Notes: generated by a model from the sequence alone, not told the origin. Shown: positions 7,657 to 16,121, counted from the stretch's first letter. The stretch: DNA of 24,732 nucleotides from DATKPE01 sp033854175 (GCA_033854175.1 JAWOKN010000118.1:1-24732); one strand, 5' to 3'. Made by a program: numbers and translations.

Positions 7657-8610
7657 ATGGAAAAACACACACTTGGAAACAGCGATTATGCCATTACACC
7701 CATCGGCATCGGTGCCTGGGCGATGGGTGGTGGCGGGTGGGAGTTCTCCTGGGGACCGCAGGACGACGCGGAATCGATCGCCGCGATTCATGCGGGGCTC
7801 GACCGCGGGATCAACTGGATTGACACGGCCGCTGTCTATGGGTTGGGGCATTCGGAGGAGGTTGTCGCCCGTGCACTTGCCGGCATGCGGGAACGGCCGT
7901 ATGTGTTTACGAAGTGCGCCCTACCGTGGAATGAACGAAGAGAAATCAAATCCTCGCTCAAGGCGGAATCAGTCCGGAAGGAATGTGAAGCTAGCCTGCG
8001 GCGTCTCCAGGTCGATGTCATTGATTTGTATCAGATTCACTGGCCTGATCCCGCACCCGATGTCGAGGAGGGTTGGGCGGCGCTTGCAAAACTCCGCGAG
8101 GAGGGGAAGGTCCGCCATATCGGTGTTTCCAATTTTAATGTTGAGCAGATGAAGCGTGCCCAGGCCATAGCTCCCATCACCTCGCTCCAACCCCCCTATT
8201 CGCTCTTAGACCGGCTCATCGAACACGAAACTTTACCTTACACGGCCCGTGAAAACATCGGTGTGATTGTGTACTCCCCGATGGCAGCGGGTCTTTTGAG
8301 TGGTGCAATGACTTCTCAAAGGGTTGCGGACCTCCCTGCCGAAGACTGGCGGCGCAGGAATCCGAAATTTCAGGAGCCGCAGCTTTCGCGGAACCTCAGG
8401 CTTGTCGAATTCCTGCGTGCAATCGGCAGACGGCATCGTCTGACCCCGGGTGAAATAGCGATAGCCTGGACACTGCGCCACCCTGCGGTCACTGCTGCGA
8501 TCGTGGGTTTGAGGAGCCCGGCTCAGGTGATCGGCATAATCGGCTCCGCCGATTTTCGTCTTCCTCCGGATGAGATCGAGGAAATTGAAGGATTTTTGAA
8601 GAAAAACTGA
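7657..8610 (+). CDS. Aldo/keto reductase family oxidoreductase
   Basis: NAD(P)H-dependent reductase with a TIM-barrel fold; the substrate is unknown. The 317-residue product begins MEKHTLGNSDYAITPIGIG, the usual AKR opening. The catalytic tetrad is complete: Asp56 and Tyr61 (WIDTAAVYG), Lys86 (FTK) and His128 (YQIHW). The C-terminal IVGLRSPAQV block binds the cofactor 2'-phosphate region in this group. The start at 7657 was chosen by family alignment; the same frame is open upstream to 7465, but that extension (64 residues) overlaps the MFS promoter region and matches nothing. Notably, a strong GGAGGA ribosome site at 7621-7626 precedes an ATG at 7634 in the wrong frame, while ATG 7657 has none. 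Confidence 0.92.
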   Translation: MEKHTLGNSDYAITPIGIGAWAMGGGGWEFSWGPQDDAESIAAIHAGLDRGINWIDTAAVYGLGHSEEVVARALAGMRERPYVFTKCALPWNERREIKSSLKAESVRKECEASLRRLQVDVIDLYQIHWPDPAPDVEEGWAALAKLREEGKVRHIGVSNFNVEQMKRAQAIAPITSLQPPYSLLDRLIEHETLPYTARENIGVIVYSPMAAGLLSGAMTSQRVADLPAEDWRRRNPKFQEPQLSRNLRLVEFLRAIGRRHRLTPGEIAIAWTLRHPAVTAAIVGLRSPAQVIGIIGSADFRLPPDEIEEIEGFLKKN

Positions 8611-8633
8611 TACAGTTGTACATCTCCGGGGGG

Positions 8634-8670
8634 GCGTACGCTGAATCATATTCAGGAAAAATTCGTATGC
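8634..8670 (+). promoter_or_regulatory. Long imperfect stem in the gap before the LolA-like gene
   Basis: GCGTACG (8634-8640) can pair with CGTATGC (8664-8670, one G-T pair), and nested inside is CTGAA/TTCAG (8641-8645 with 8651-8655). A G7 run (8627-8633) abuts its 5' side. No T tract follows, so it is not a canonical terminator. It could be an RNA processing or protein-binding site between the two genes. Confidence 0.3.
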
Positions 8671-8719
8671 TGGAGAATACAAATCCGGCAAACAATCTTC
8701 ATAAATGAAGGAGAATCTT

Positions 8720-9469
8720 ATGCGCAACCGTACACTCGGGATTGTCGTGTTGTTATTTCTGGCGATACCGCTGATGGGACAGACCGCCGATGAGATCATC
8801 GGTAAGTATATCAAGAGTATCGGCGGTATCGACAAAATCCGGGCAATAAAATCCCTCCGGTATACGGGGAAAGTCATCGGAGGAGGAGGCTTTGAAGCGA
8901 AAATGGTCGTCGAGAGCAAGCGTCCGGATAAAATCCGGCAGGAGTTTTCTTTCCAGGGCATGACCGGTATTACCGCGTATGACGGCAAATCCGGATGGAA
9001 GATCCAGCCATGGGGAGGTAAAAAAGATCCCGAGGCGCTGGGTGAAGACGAATTGAAGGGCATTTCTGAGGATGCGGATTTCGACGGGCCGCTTGTCGAT
9101 TATAAGGAGAAGGGGAACAAGGTCGAATATCAGGGGATGGAGCCCGTCGAAGGCACCGATGCCTACAAAATCAAGGTCACGCTGAAAAACGGCGATGTGT
9201 TCTATTTTTATATGGACAGCGACTATTATGTCCCGATAAAGATCGAAAGCAAGCGGATCGTCAGGGGTGAAGAGCAGGAGGGTGAAACCATACTTGGCGA
9301 CTACAAGGAGGTTTCGGGTGTGTACCTTCCCTATTCCGTTGAGAGCGGTGCAAAGGGGTCCCCGGACAGGGGGAAGACCGCATTTGAAAAGATCGAGGCG
9401 AATGTCCCGCTAGAGGACAGCCTTTTTGAAAAACCCGCGAGTGCCGGCAGCCCTGCGAAGGGCAAGTAA
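8720..9469 (+). CDS. Exported protein, outer-membrane lipoprotein-sorting (LolA-fold) like
   Basis: The start is ATG 8720, preceded by AAGGAG with 6 nt spacing; the ATG at 8705 would overlap that ribosome site and is rejected. The first 20 residues (MRNRTLGIVVLLFLAIPLMG) are a Sec signal peptide. The 249-residue product then opens TADEIIGKYIKSIGGIDKIRAIKSLRYTG, the pattern of periplasmic proteins annotated as 'outer membrane lipoprotein-sorting protein', which are predicted to have a LolA/LolB-like half-barrel. Family members usually have about 230-260 residues. Actual lipoprotein transport is unproven for this subgroup. Its stop overlaps an upstream in-frame ATG of the next gene (TAATG at 9467-9471), suggesting an operon with the BNR protein. 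Confidence 0.8.
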   Translation: MRNRTLGIVVLLFLAIPLMGQTADEIIGKYIKSIGGIDKIRAIKSLRYTGKVIGGGGFEAKMVVESKRPDKIRQEFSFQGMTGITAYDGKSGWKIQPWGGKKDPEALGEDELKGISEDADFDGPLVDYKEKGNKVEYQGMEPVEGTDAYKIKVTLKNGDVFYFYMDSDYYVPIKIESKRIVRGEEQEGETILGDYKEVSGVYLPYSVESGAKGSPDRGKTAFEKIEANVPLEDSLFEKPASAGSPAKGK

Positions 9470-9540
9470 TGCATCGCCCTGCTAATCCCATGATCCAGAA
9501 ACCGAGAAGAATCCCATTTGACAGAAAAGGATTAAACTCT

Positions 9541-12500
9541 ATGAGAACAATCGTACACGTTTGTTATTCCGTAGGTATACTTTCCCTGGCGTTCATTCTC
9601 CTTGCCCCGGCGCCCGGATGGGGGCAGACGTCGTCGGTAAAGGTCGACGCGGATATGATCTCCGGGCTTGGTGCCCGAAACATCGGATCGGCGCAGATGA
9701 GCGGCCGTATTGCAGCCCTCGATGCCGTGCGCGAGGGACAGCGGCTGACGATTTACATCGGTACGGCGAGCGGAGGGGTCTGGAAATCCATCAACGGTGG
9801 AACGACATACAAGCCGGTGTTTGATAAACAGCCGGTGCAGTCCATCGGGGCCGTCACCATTGATCCGAAAAATCCCAAAGTTGTCTGGGTGGGGACGGGT
9901 GAATCATGGACCCGTAACAGCGTCTCGATCGGTGATGGCATTTACAGGTCGACTGATGCCGGCGAAAACTGGACAAACATGGGCCTGAAGGAGTCTGAGC
10001 GCATCGTGAAGATCCTTGTCGACCCGACGAACACTGACATCGTCTACGTTGCCGTTCCGGGAAAACTCTGGAGTGACAGCCATGATCGCGGTGTATACAA
10101 GACGACCGACGGGGGCAAGAGCTGGTCCCAGATATTGATGGGTCCGAACCCCTCGACGGGCAGTTCGATGATAGCCATGGATCCCAAAGAACCGAAAACG
10201 CTCTATGCCGGGATGTGGGATTTCCGGAGAAAAGCGTGGACATTCCGTTCCGGTGGTGACAGCGCCGGTGCACCGAGCGGAAGCGGTCTTTTCAAGACGA
10301 TCGACGGGGGAGCGACATGGACAGAGTTGAACAGTGAGACGGCCAAAGGCCTTCCTGTCAAGCCCTGGGGCCGCGTTGCCGTGGCGGTTGCTCCGTCAAA
10401 GCCGAGCGTCGTTTACGCGTTTATTGAGGCTGTCCCGCCGCTGAACGGCCTTTACAGATCCGACGATGCGGGAAAAACCTGGAAGGCAATGGATCGCAGT
10501 CAGAACATGGTCTGGCGCCCATTTTATTTTGCAAATCTGATCGTTGATCCGAAGAATGAGAATAAAATCTATAAACCGGACGGTCCGCTTATCCTCAGCG
10601 TCGACGGCGGAAAAAGTTTCAGCAATATCTCGGGTGGTGCACACGGTGATTTTCACGATGTCTGGATTGACCCCCAGAATACTGATTATGTCATCACCGG
10701 TGACGACGGAGGAGTCTGGTATTCTTACGACGGGGCAAGTCTCTGGTGGAAGGCCGAAAACCTGCCTGTTTCCCAGTTCTATCATGTCAGTGTTGACATG
10801 GACAGGCCCTATCATGTCTACGGCGGACTGCAGGATAACAGTTCCTGGGTGGGCGCATCGCAATACCCGGGTGGTATCTCGAATCATCAGTGGGAAAACA
10901 TGTACGGCGGCGACGGATTCTGGATGTTTGTCGATCCATCGGACCCGGATTACATCTATGCTGAGTCCCAGGGGGGAGAGATCGGGCGTGTCAACCGCAA
11001 AACCCATGAAACGCGGAACATCAAACCGCTTCCTCATCAGGATGAGGGTAAATTGCGGTTCAACTGGAATACGCCCATTCACGTCAGCCCCAAAGGGACC
11101 CTGTATATCGGTGCCCAGTTTCTGTTCCGCTCCAAGGATCACGGCCAGACATGGGAGCGGATCTCGCCCGATCTCACGACCAACGATCCTGAAAAACAGA
11201 GGCAGGAACAGTCCGGTGGTGTGACCATCGACAACTCCGCCGCGGAAGAGAACACGACGATATTCGCAATCGCCGAATCCCCGGAAAATCCGGATCTCAT
11301 CTGGGTTGGTACAGATGACGGGAATGTCCAGGTTACCCGGGACGCGGGAAAGCACTGGACCAATGTTACAAAGAACATCCCCGGTACACCAAAGGATCCC
11401 TGGGTCTCATCGGTCGATCCGGGTCATTTCAGCCAGGGTACGGCCTATGTCACGATTGACGGACATATGTCGGGTGACATGCGGCCCTACGTCTACAAAA
11501 CGACCGATTTCGGAGTGACATGGAAATCGATTCTGCCCGACGGAGCACCCCTCCGGGGATGGGCGCATGTCATCAAGGAGGATCTCGTGAACAGTAACCT
11601 ACTGTTTGTCGGGACTGAATTCGGGTTGTGGGTGTCTCTTGACGGCGGGAAGCAGTGGGCCCAGTACAAGGGGGGTGAATTCCCGGATGTGGCCGTCGAC
11701 GATCTTGTTATTCACCCGCGTGATAATGATCTCGTGATCGCCACTCACGGAAGGGGAATCTGGATCATTGACGACATTACGCCGCTTCGTGACCTGACTC
11801 CTGAAAATCTCGATAAAAGTGTCATGTTTATATCCTCCGGACCATCGGTGCAGCGGATTCCCGCCTGGGGCGGATGGGCGGAAGGGGACGCGGTCTTTAC
11901 GGGACGTAATCCGAACGACGATGCCACAATAACCTATTACCAGAAAAAAAGGCATATTTTCGGTGATATGACGATTCAAATCCTGGACGAAACGGGTAAG
12001 GTTCTCGATACGATCCCGAGCAGCAAACGCCGGGGCCTGAGCCGGGTGACCTGGTCCATGAGGCTCAAGGCACCCAAGGTACCCACGGCGGCTACCGCAG
12101 CCTTTGGCGCCGGTTCGGGACCGCGGGTTCTGCCCGGAACGTATACCGTGAGGATGACCAAGGATAAAAATGTTTACACCACCAAGCTTACGGTTGTACC
12201 AGATCCCCGATCAAAGCATACGCTGGAGGACCGGAAACAGCAATTCGCCCTGTCGATGAAATTGTACGACATGCTGTGGGATATGACCTTCGATGTCGAT
12301 CAGATCAATACCTGTCGCCAGAATCTGGATGAACGTGCGGGGAAGTTAGCCGCCGATGATCCGCTGGCGAAACGGCTCCGTGACGCATCGGATCAGGCTG
12401 ATGTCTTCCGTAAAAAGATCGTCGCGACGAAGGAAGGCGGGATGATTACCGGCGAAGAGCGGCTGCGTGAGTATCTGGTTGATCTCTATGGCAGCGTGGT

Positions 12501-12702
12501 CGGATACGAGGGCCGGCCATCACGGACTCAGGTGGACAGGGCCGAGACACTAAGGCGTCAGATGTCGGACGTCACCACCGAATTTTCGACGTGGGCAAAC
12601 AAGGTGTTGACGGAACTGAACCCCATGTTGACGCAGAAAAATCTCAACCAGATCAAACTCCTTACGCGGGAAGAATGGAATGTGAAGAATCCGCGGAAGT
12701 AA
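9541..12702 (+). CDS. Large secreted sortilin/VPS10-like BNR-repeat protein ('glycosyl hydrolase' of COG4447 type)
   Basis: The 1053-residue exported beta-propeller protein starts at ATG 9541, chosen because a signal peptide begins there (core VGILSLAFILLAPAP, cut after GWGQ) and AAAAGGA lies 9 nt upstream. An in-frame ATG at 9469 overlaps the previous stop and would add 24 unlikely residues. At least nine Asp-box/BNR repeats of the form S/T-x-D-x-G-x-x-W are visible, for example KSINGGTTY, RSTDAGENW, KTTDGGKSW, KTIDGGATW, RSDDAGKTW, RSKDHGQTW and SLDGGKQW. They are spread over roughly residues 60-760 and suit one or two propellers. The last 300 residues hold a beta domain (TGKVLDTIPSS, then PGTYTVRMTK) and a helical tail. 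Many relatives are labelled glycosyl hydrolases without biochemical proof. Confidence 0.88.
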   Translation: MRTIVHVCYSVGILSLAFILLAPAPGWGQTSSVKVDADMISGLGARNIGSAQMSGRIAALDAVREGQRLTIYIGTASGGVWKSINGGTTYKPVFDKQPVQSIGAVTIDPKNPKVVWVGTGESWTRNSVSIGDGIYRSTDAGENWTNMGLKESERIVKILVDPTNTDIVYVAVPGKLWSDSHDRGVYKTTDGGKSWSQILMGPNPSTGSSMIAMDPKEPKTLYAGMWDFRRKAWTFRSGGDSAGAPSGSGLFKTIDGGATWTELNSETAKGLPVKPWGRVAVAVAPSKPSVVYAFIEAVPPLNGLYRSDDAGKTWKAMDRSQNMVWRPFYFANLIVDPKNENKIYKPDGPLILSVDGGKSFSNISGGAHGDFHDVWIDPQNTDYVITGDDGGVWYSYDGASLWWKAENLPVSQFYHVSVDMDRPYHVYGGLQDNSSWVGASQYPGGISNHQWENMYGGDGFWMFVDPSDPDYIYAESQGGEIGRVNRKTHETRNIKPLPHQDEGKLRFNWNTPIHVSPKGTLYIGAQFLFRSKDHGQTWERISPDLTTNDPEKQRQEQSGGVTIDNSAAEENTTIFAIAESPENPDLIWVGTDDGNVQVTRDAGKHWTNVTKNIPGTPKDPWVSSVDPGHFSQGTAYVTIDGHMSGDMRPYVYKTTDFGVTWKSILPDGAPLRGWAHVIKEDLVNSNLLFVGTEFGLWVSLDGGKQWAQYKGGEFPDVAVDDLVIHPRDNDLVIATHGRGIWIIDDITPLRDLTPENLDKSVMFISSGPSVQRIPAWGGWAEGDAVFTGRNPNDDATITYYQKKRHIFGDMTIQILDETGKVLDTIPSSKRRGLSRVTWSMRLKAPKVPTAATAAFGAGSGPRVLPGTYTVRMTKDKNVYTTKLTVVPDPRSKHTLEDRKQQFALSMKLYDMLWDMTFDVDQINTCRQNLDERAGKLAADDPLAKRLRDASDQADVFRKKIVATKEGGMITGEERLREYLVDLYGSVVGYEGRPSRTQVDRAETLRRQMSDVTTEFSTWANKVLTELNPMLTQKNLNQIKLLTREEWNVKNPRK

Positions 12703-12818
12703 TTCCGCTCATCGAGAAACTCTCTTGGTCAGGATGAGCCTTTGGATGTGTCTCCTTATGCGGTTCGATGCCGTCACCGCCGAGGGGGAAAAACGGGCCA
12801 GATAATACGGGATACATC

Positions 12819-14354
12819 ATGAAAATTGCCTATCTGTACCTGGTGGTCTTCGTCGGAGGTGCGGCTGTACTGGCCCTCGAAATTTTAGGGACACGCATCC
12901 TCGGCCCGTTCTACGGTGTTGACATTTTTCTCTGGTCGGCGCTGATTATCGTGACGCTGACCGCTCTGAGCCTGGGTTACGCGGTGGGGGGGCACTGGGC
13001 CGACAAGGCCCCGACCGTGCAACGGCTCTGTCTGAGCCTGACCATCTCCGGCCTCTGGACCATCGGGATTCCGTGGCTGAAACATCCCGTGCTGTCCCTG
13101 ACCGAGCCGCTGGGTCTCCGCGGCGCAGTTCTTGTAGCCGCCTTTATTCTTTTCTTCCCGCCTCTCGTACTTCTCGGAATGATCACTCCATTCGTCATCA
13201 AGTTGCGCACGGTGAGCCTTCAGGAAGTAGGAAAGATTACAGGCAATTTCTTTGCGGTCTCCACGATCGCGAGCGTTTTTTCGGCGATACTCACGGGTTT
13301 TTACCTGATACCGAATTTTGGTGTCTCACACCTCACCATACTGGTCGGAGTCATGCTTCTGGTTGTGGCTGTGCTGGGATTCTGGCTCGATAAGAAATCC
13401 CGGAGTTCCATCGCTCTGGGTATCGTCGCGGGATTGGCAGTCGTCGGATCATGGATTGGTACCACCGAAAGGCCGGATCCCGCATCCGGACTTCTCGAGG
13501 TGGTCCAAAGCCCGTATGGTGAATTGAGGGTGGTCCAGAACGAAAACGGAAGGCATCTCCTGATCGACGGGGCCATCCATACTCTTGCGGATACCTCGGA
13601 TTGGATATCGTATCTGCATTACGCTGCTGTCATGGATCTCCCGAAGAATTTCTTTAAGACCCCCGGTTCAGCCCTTCTGATCGGTCTTGGAGGCGGGTCG
13701 CTTGTAAAGCAATATGCCCGCGATTCCTGGTCGGTTGATGCGGTTGAAATCGATCCCGATGTCATCCGGATCGCCAGGCAATATTTCGATCTGAAGCCTG
13801 GCGAGGGTAACGTCATCCAGATGGATGGAAGGAGTTTCCTTGCATCGGCGGGAAGGGTCTATGATGTCATCCTGTTCGATGCATATGGAAGCAGTTCCAT
13901 ACCATTTCATCTTGCCACCGTCGAGGCATTCCGGCTGATGGCGGCACGTTTGAGCCCCGACGGCATCCTCGCAGTCAACGCTGAAGCCCTCGGCTGGGAT
14001 GATCCGACGATCCGTGTACTGGCTGCGACGCTGCGGCGGGAATTCCGGGAAGTTCTCGCTCTCCCGATGGAAGAGCCCCCCGATCGATTCGGTAATATTG
14101 TCCTTCTCGCTTCCAACAGAGCGCTCGTACCACTACGTGAGCCGGAAGGGAACGAATACTTCGATCCGGACTGGCGGTTCGGACCCGGATATCAGAAAGT
14201 TCATGCGTGGGATAACCGGTTTACACCGGATATCTCCCATGTCGATCCGCTGACGGACGACCTGAATCCGATCGATATCCTGACGGGGAAAGCTCATCTC
14301 ATTGCACGACAGGAACTTCACTCATACTTTAAGGCAGGCGGAACGAGCTGGTGA
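12819..14354 (+). CDS. Membrane-anchored spermidine synthase-like protein
   Basis: The 511-residue product fuses about seven N-terminal membrane helices (roughly 1-215, opening YLVVFVGGAAVLALEILGTRIL) to a cytosolic Rossmann methyltransferase-like domain of the spermidine synthase family (about 225-470). Visible motifs are LLIGLGGGSLVKQYAR (286-301), the acidic AdoMet/dcAdoMet ligand Glu310 in VEIDPD, Asp336-Gly337, and DAYG at 354-357. The glycine loop has Ser-Leu where true synthases have Asp/Glu-Gly, so polyamine synthesis is doubtful; the real substrate of these 'fused MFS/spermidine synthase' proteins is unknown. The start at 12819 puts the conserved first helix at the N-terminus; ATG 12768 would add 17 unlikely polar residues. 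The ribosome site is weak at both. 116 bp separate it from the BNR gene. Confidence 0.88.
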   Translation: MKIAYLYLVVFVGGAAVLALEILGTRILGPFYGVDIFLWSALIIVTLTALSLGYAVGGHWADKAPTVQRLCLSLTISGLWTIGIPWLKHPVLSLTEPLGLRGAVLVAAFILFFPPLVLLGMITPFVIKLRTVSLQEVGKITGNFFAVSTIASVFSAILTGFYLIPNFGVSHLTILVGVMLLVVAVLGFWLDKKSRSSIALGIVAGLAVVGSWIGTTERPDPASGLLEVVQSPYGELRVVQNENGRHLLIDGAIHTLADTSDWISYLHYAAVMDLPKNFFKTPGSALLIGLGGGSLVKQYARDSWSVDAVEIDPDVIRIARQYFDLKPGEGNVIQMDGRSFLASAGRVYDVILFDAYGSSSIPFHLATVEAFRLMAARLSPDGILAVNAEALGWDDPTIRVLAATLRREFREVLALPMEEPPDRFGNIVLLASNRALVPLREPEGNEYFDPDWRFGPGYQKVHAWDNRFTPDISHVDPLTDDLNPIDILTGKAHLIARQELHSYFKAGGTSW

Positions 14355-14381
14355 ACGCCGGAAATTCACTGGTGGAGAATA

Positions 14382-14606
14382 TCACTTCATCGGTCTGATC
14401 TCACCGGTCTCGTCGATCCTCACGGGATAGCCCTCCAGATTCTTCGGGATCTTTTTCACGAGTTCCGGCGTCTTTTTCGCCACCATGACCCCGATACAGG
14501 GATCATGGTTATCAAGCTCGCCGATGTAAACACCCACCACGCCCGGGATTGCCATAAGCTCGCGGGTGTGGGCTTCCTTGACCTGGTTGATATCACGCTT
14601 TGCCAT
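14382..14606 (-). CDS. Small protein: stand-alone copy of the neighbouring protease's N-terminal domain
   Basis: From ATG 14606 (AAGGAG, 9 nt upstream) the product has 74 residues. It shares the patterns HTxExMAxxxVVG (13-25) and LEGxPVx(7)GxIxPM (57-73) with residues 65-77 and 113-129 of the trypsin-like protein encoded directly upstream, so the two are paralogous modules. The motif IPGVVGVYIG is common in bacterial proteins of unknown function. The frame stays open upstream; starting at ATG 14720 would add 38 residues with a hydrophobic Cys-rich segment (TMLFVCCCILPL) resembling a signal sequence. The product could therefore be cytosolic (strong ribosome site) or exported (weak site). A hairpin at 14745-14780 separates it from the protease gene. 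The role is unknown; a trans-acting partner or inhibitor of the protease is a guess. Confidence 0.75.
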   Translation of the reverse strand: MAKRDINQVKEAHTRELMAIPGVVGVYIGELDNHDPCIGVMVAKKTPELVKKIPKNLEGYPVRIDETGEIRPMK

Positions 14607-14744
14607 CAGATCATTCTCCTTCGATAGTTCATGCTGCCCACTCCGGCACCCATCGCCGGTACAGAGAGGGAGGATGCAGCAGCACACGAACAGCATGGTT
14701 TTTGATATGAATCCGTTCATCGCCGGATGGTGTTCCTGATAATG

Positions 14745-14780
14745 AAACACCCGCTCCGAACGACGATCGAAGCGGGTGTT
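14745..14780 (-). terminator. Hairpin terminator after the protease gene
   Basis: A perfect 10-bp stem AACACCCGCT/AGCGGGTGTT (14746-14755 with 14771-14780) with a 15-nt loop begins 28 bp beyond the protease stop codon. On the minus strand only TTTC follows the stem, so termination may be partial and could control read-through into the small gene at 14382. Confidence 0.55.
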
Positions 14781-14807
14781 CTGAACCTGGAAACGGGATC
14801 GTGTTTC

Positions 14808-15944
14808 TTACTGACCGACCATTCCAGCCCCGCCGCCGATCCACGCCAGAACATCGCCGATGGGGTTTGCGATCGCAATCGTGCTGCTGCCTGCATAGAG
14901 CAGACCGACAGCGCGGGGGTTTGTGGTGACATCTTCAACCATCAGTGAACCGGAATCGCCGCTGTTGAGGAACTTGCTTCCCTTGTTGGAAATAAGAATC
15001 TGACCGGTAAATGTTTTCGTAAAAGCTGTTCCTCCGGCGCATTCATTCTCATATGTTATACTGACCGTCGCATTGAGTCCGCTCACTTTGCTCCTGCTGA
15101 GTCCGGTTGTTCTTCCGCTCTTCTTGACAGGCTGACCGATATACGCAGCGGTCGTCGTCGCGGAGATAGTTCCGATCTCGAGGATAGAACCGTTTGTCGC
15201 AACCATTCCGGATATCACCTGGGCGTATCCTGCGTCGACGTTCGCGCCTGGCAGGCTTCCCGAGCCGGAAAGATTGGCGACGTTCTGAGCATTGTTCGCA
15301 TTGCAACCGACGTCGACAAGGCCCGGCTGGATGACCGGATCACCCGCCGTTGCTATCCGGTTGTTGCCACCCAGGACAATGTCACCCCAGAAGACATGGT
15401 AGTTGCTGAGGATATACTGCGTGGTTCCGATATGGATGAGCGAGCCCAGCGTGCCGCTGCAGCAGTATCCGTTCGCGAGATCGTACCGCCAGCCGCCCGA
15501 TGTTCCGAGCTGAATGGGCGGAGTCTGTTTTGCGGTATGGCTGACACCACCGCCCCGCATGGGCTTGATATTACCGACCACCATCACGACGACGGGGTGC
15601 CCTTCAAGACTTGAAGGATATGCCGACACTGCCCTGCCGCCTTTTACCGGGGAAGCTTCCTTCGTCAGGAGGAGTACAGCAACCTGACCGTCATCTGTCA
15701 ATCCCGTTGCTGTTCCGACCACATTGTTGTCCGCCATAAACTCAGCCGTGTGCCGGTTCTGAACATCCATGACCGTACGGACGGTTGCATTGTTCCTGTC
15801 GAGGTTAACCGTCTGCTGAACCATTGTTGGTCCGTTGGGTGTGTCCTGTTTCTCACCGCAACCCACGAGATAAAGAATGGCAACAAGAAGGAAGATCGCA
15901 AACAGAGCTCCCGTTACCCACGGTGAACGCGAGAAATGTTTCAT
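14808..15944 (-). CDS. Trypsin-like serine protease lipoprotein
   Basis: The start at ATG 15944 is fixed by AAGGAG, 6 nt upstream. The 378-residue product has a lipoprotein signal with lipobox LVGC (Cys29), then a domain of about 75 residues (55-130) paralogous to the neighbouring small protein, a linker, and a chymotrypsin-fold domain (about 145-375). The triad can be assigned: His183 in ILSNYHVF, Asp237 in NVDAGYA, and Ser331 in NSGDSGSLM. All three are present, so an active periplasmic or outer-membrane-anchored endopeptidase is likely. Cys161-Cys162 and Cys214/Cys302 may form disulfides. It has a strong predicted promoter with an inverted repeat over the -10 (16042-16076), implying regulation. 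The N-terminal domain may be a propeptide-like module; that is inference. Confidence 0.9.
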   Translation of the reverse strand: MKHFSRSPWVTGALFAIFLLVAILYLVGCGEKQDTPNGPTMVQQTVNLDRNNATVRTVMDVQNRHTAEFMADNNVVGTATGLTDDGQVAVLLLTKEASPVKGGRAVSAYPSSLEGHPVVVMVVGNIKPMRGGGVSHTAKQTPPIQLGTSGGWRYDLANGYCCSGTLGSLIHIGTTQYILSNYHVFWGDIVLGGNNRIATAGDPVIQPGLVDVGCNANNAQNVANLSGSGSLPGANVDAGYAQVISGMVATNGSILEIGTISATTTAAYIGQPVKKSGRTTGLSRSKVSGLNATVSITYENECAGGTAFTKTFTGQILISNKGSKFLNSGDSGSLMVEDVTTNPRAVGLLYAGSSTIAIANPIGDVLAWIGGGAGMVGQ

Positions 15945-16041
15945 GGATCTCTCCTTAAATGAGTTAATGAAAATGTGAATTAAGAGAAATGATGATACTT
16001 TAGATTTTGAGTCTTAACGAGTCGGGTGCGGATTCAGAATA

Positions 16042-16076
16042 TCTGTAATGATACAGAATTACTGGATTAGGGTCAA
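16042..16076 (-). promoter_or_regulatory. Promoter of the protease gene with an overlapping operator-like inverted repeat
   Basis: On the minus strand TTGACC (16071-16076), a 17-nt spacer and TATCAT (16048-16053) make the best sigma70-type promoter in the window, with a leader of about 97 nt. TCTGTA-TCAT-TACAGA, a perfect 6-bp inverted repeat (16042-16057), is centred on the -10 hexamer, where a bound repressor would block polymerase. Confidence 0.6.
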
Positions 16077-16095
16077 GGGGAATCTGAAACTCTTG

Positions 16096-16121
16096 ACCTG
16101 CAGCACAGGTTATTTACAGGT
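16096..16121 (+). repeat. Cluster of ACCTG/CAGGT repeats
   Basis: ACCTG (16096-16100) and CAGGT (16106-16110) form an inverted repeat. ACAGGT occurs twice in direct orientation (16105-16110 and 16116-16121), 11 bp apart, about one helical turn. This suits a transcription-factor site upstream of the protease promoter. Confidence 0.35.

Noticed and set aside
8233..9063. Minus-strand frame of 276 codons spanning the reductase/LolA-like junction
   Set aside because: Crosses two real genes in antisense and has no ribosome site or known domain.
10396..11355. Minus-strand open frame of 319 codons inside the BNR protein gene
   Set aside because: Mirror frame of a repeat-rich gene; no ribosome site or family match.
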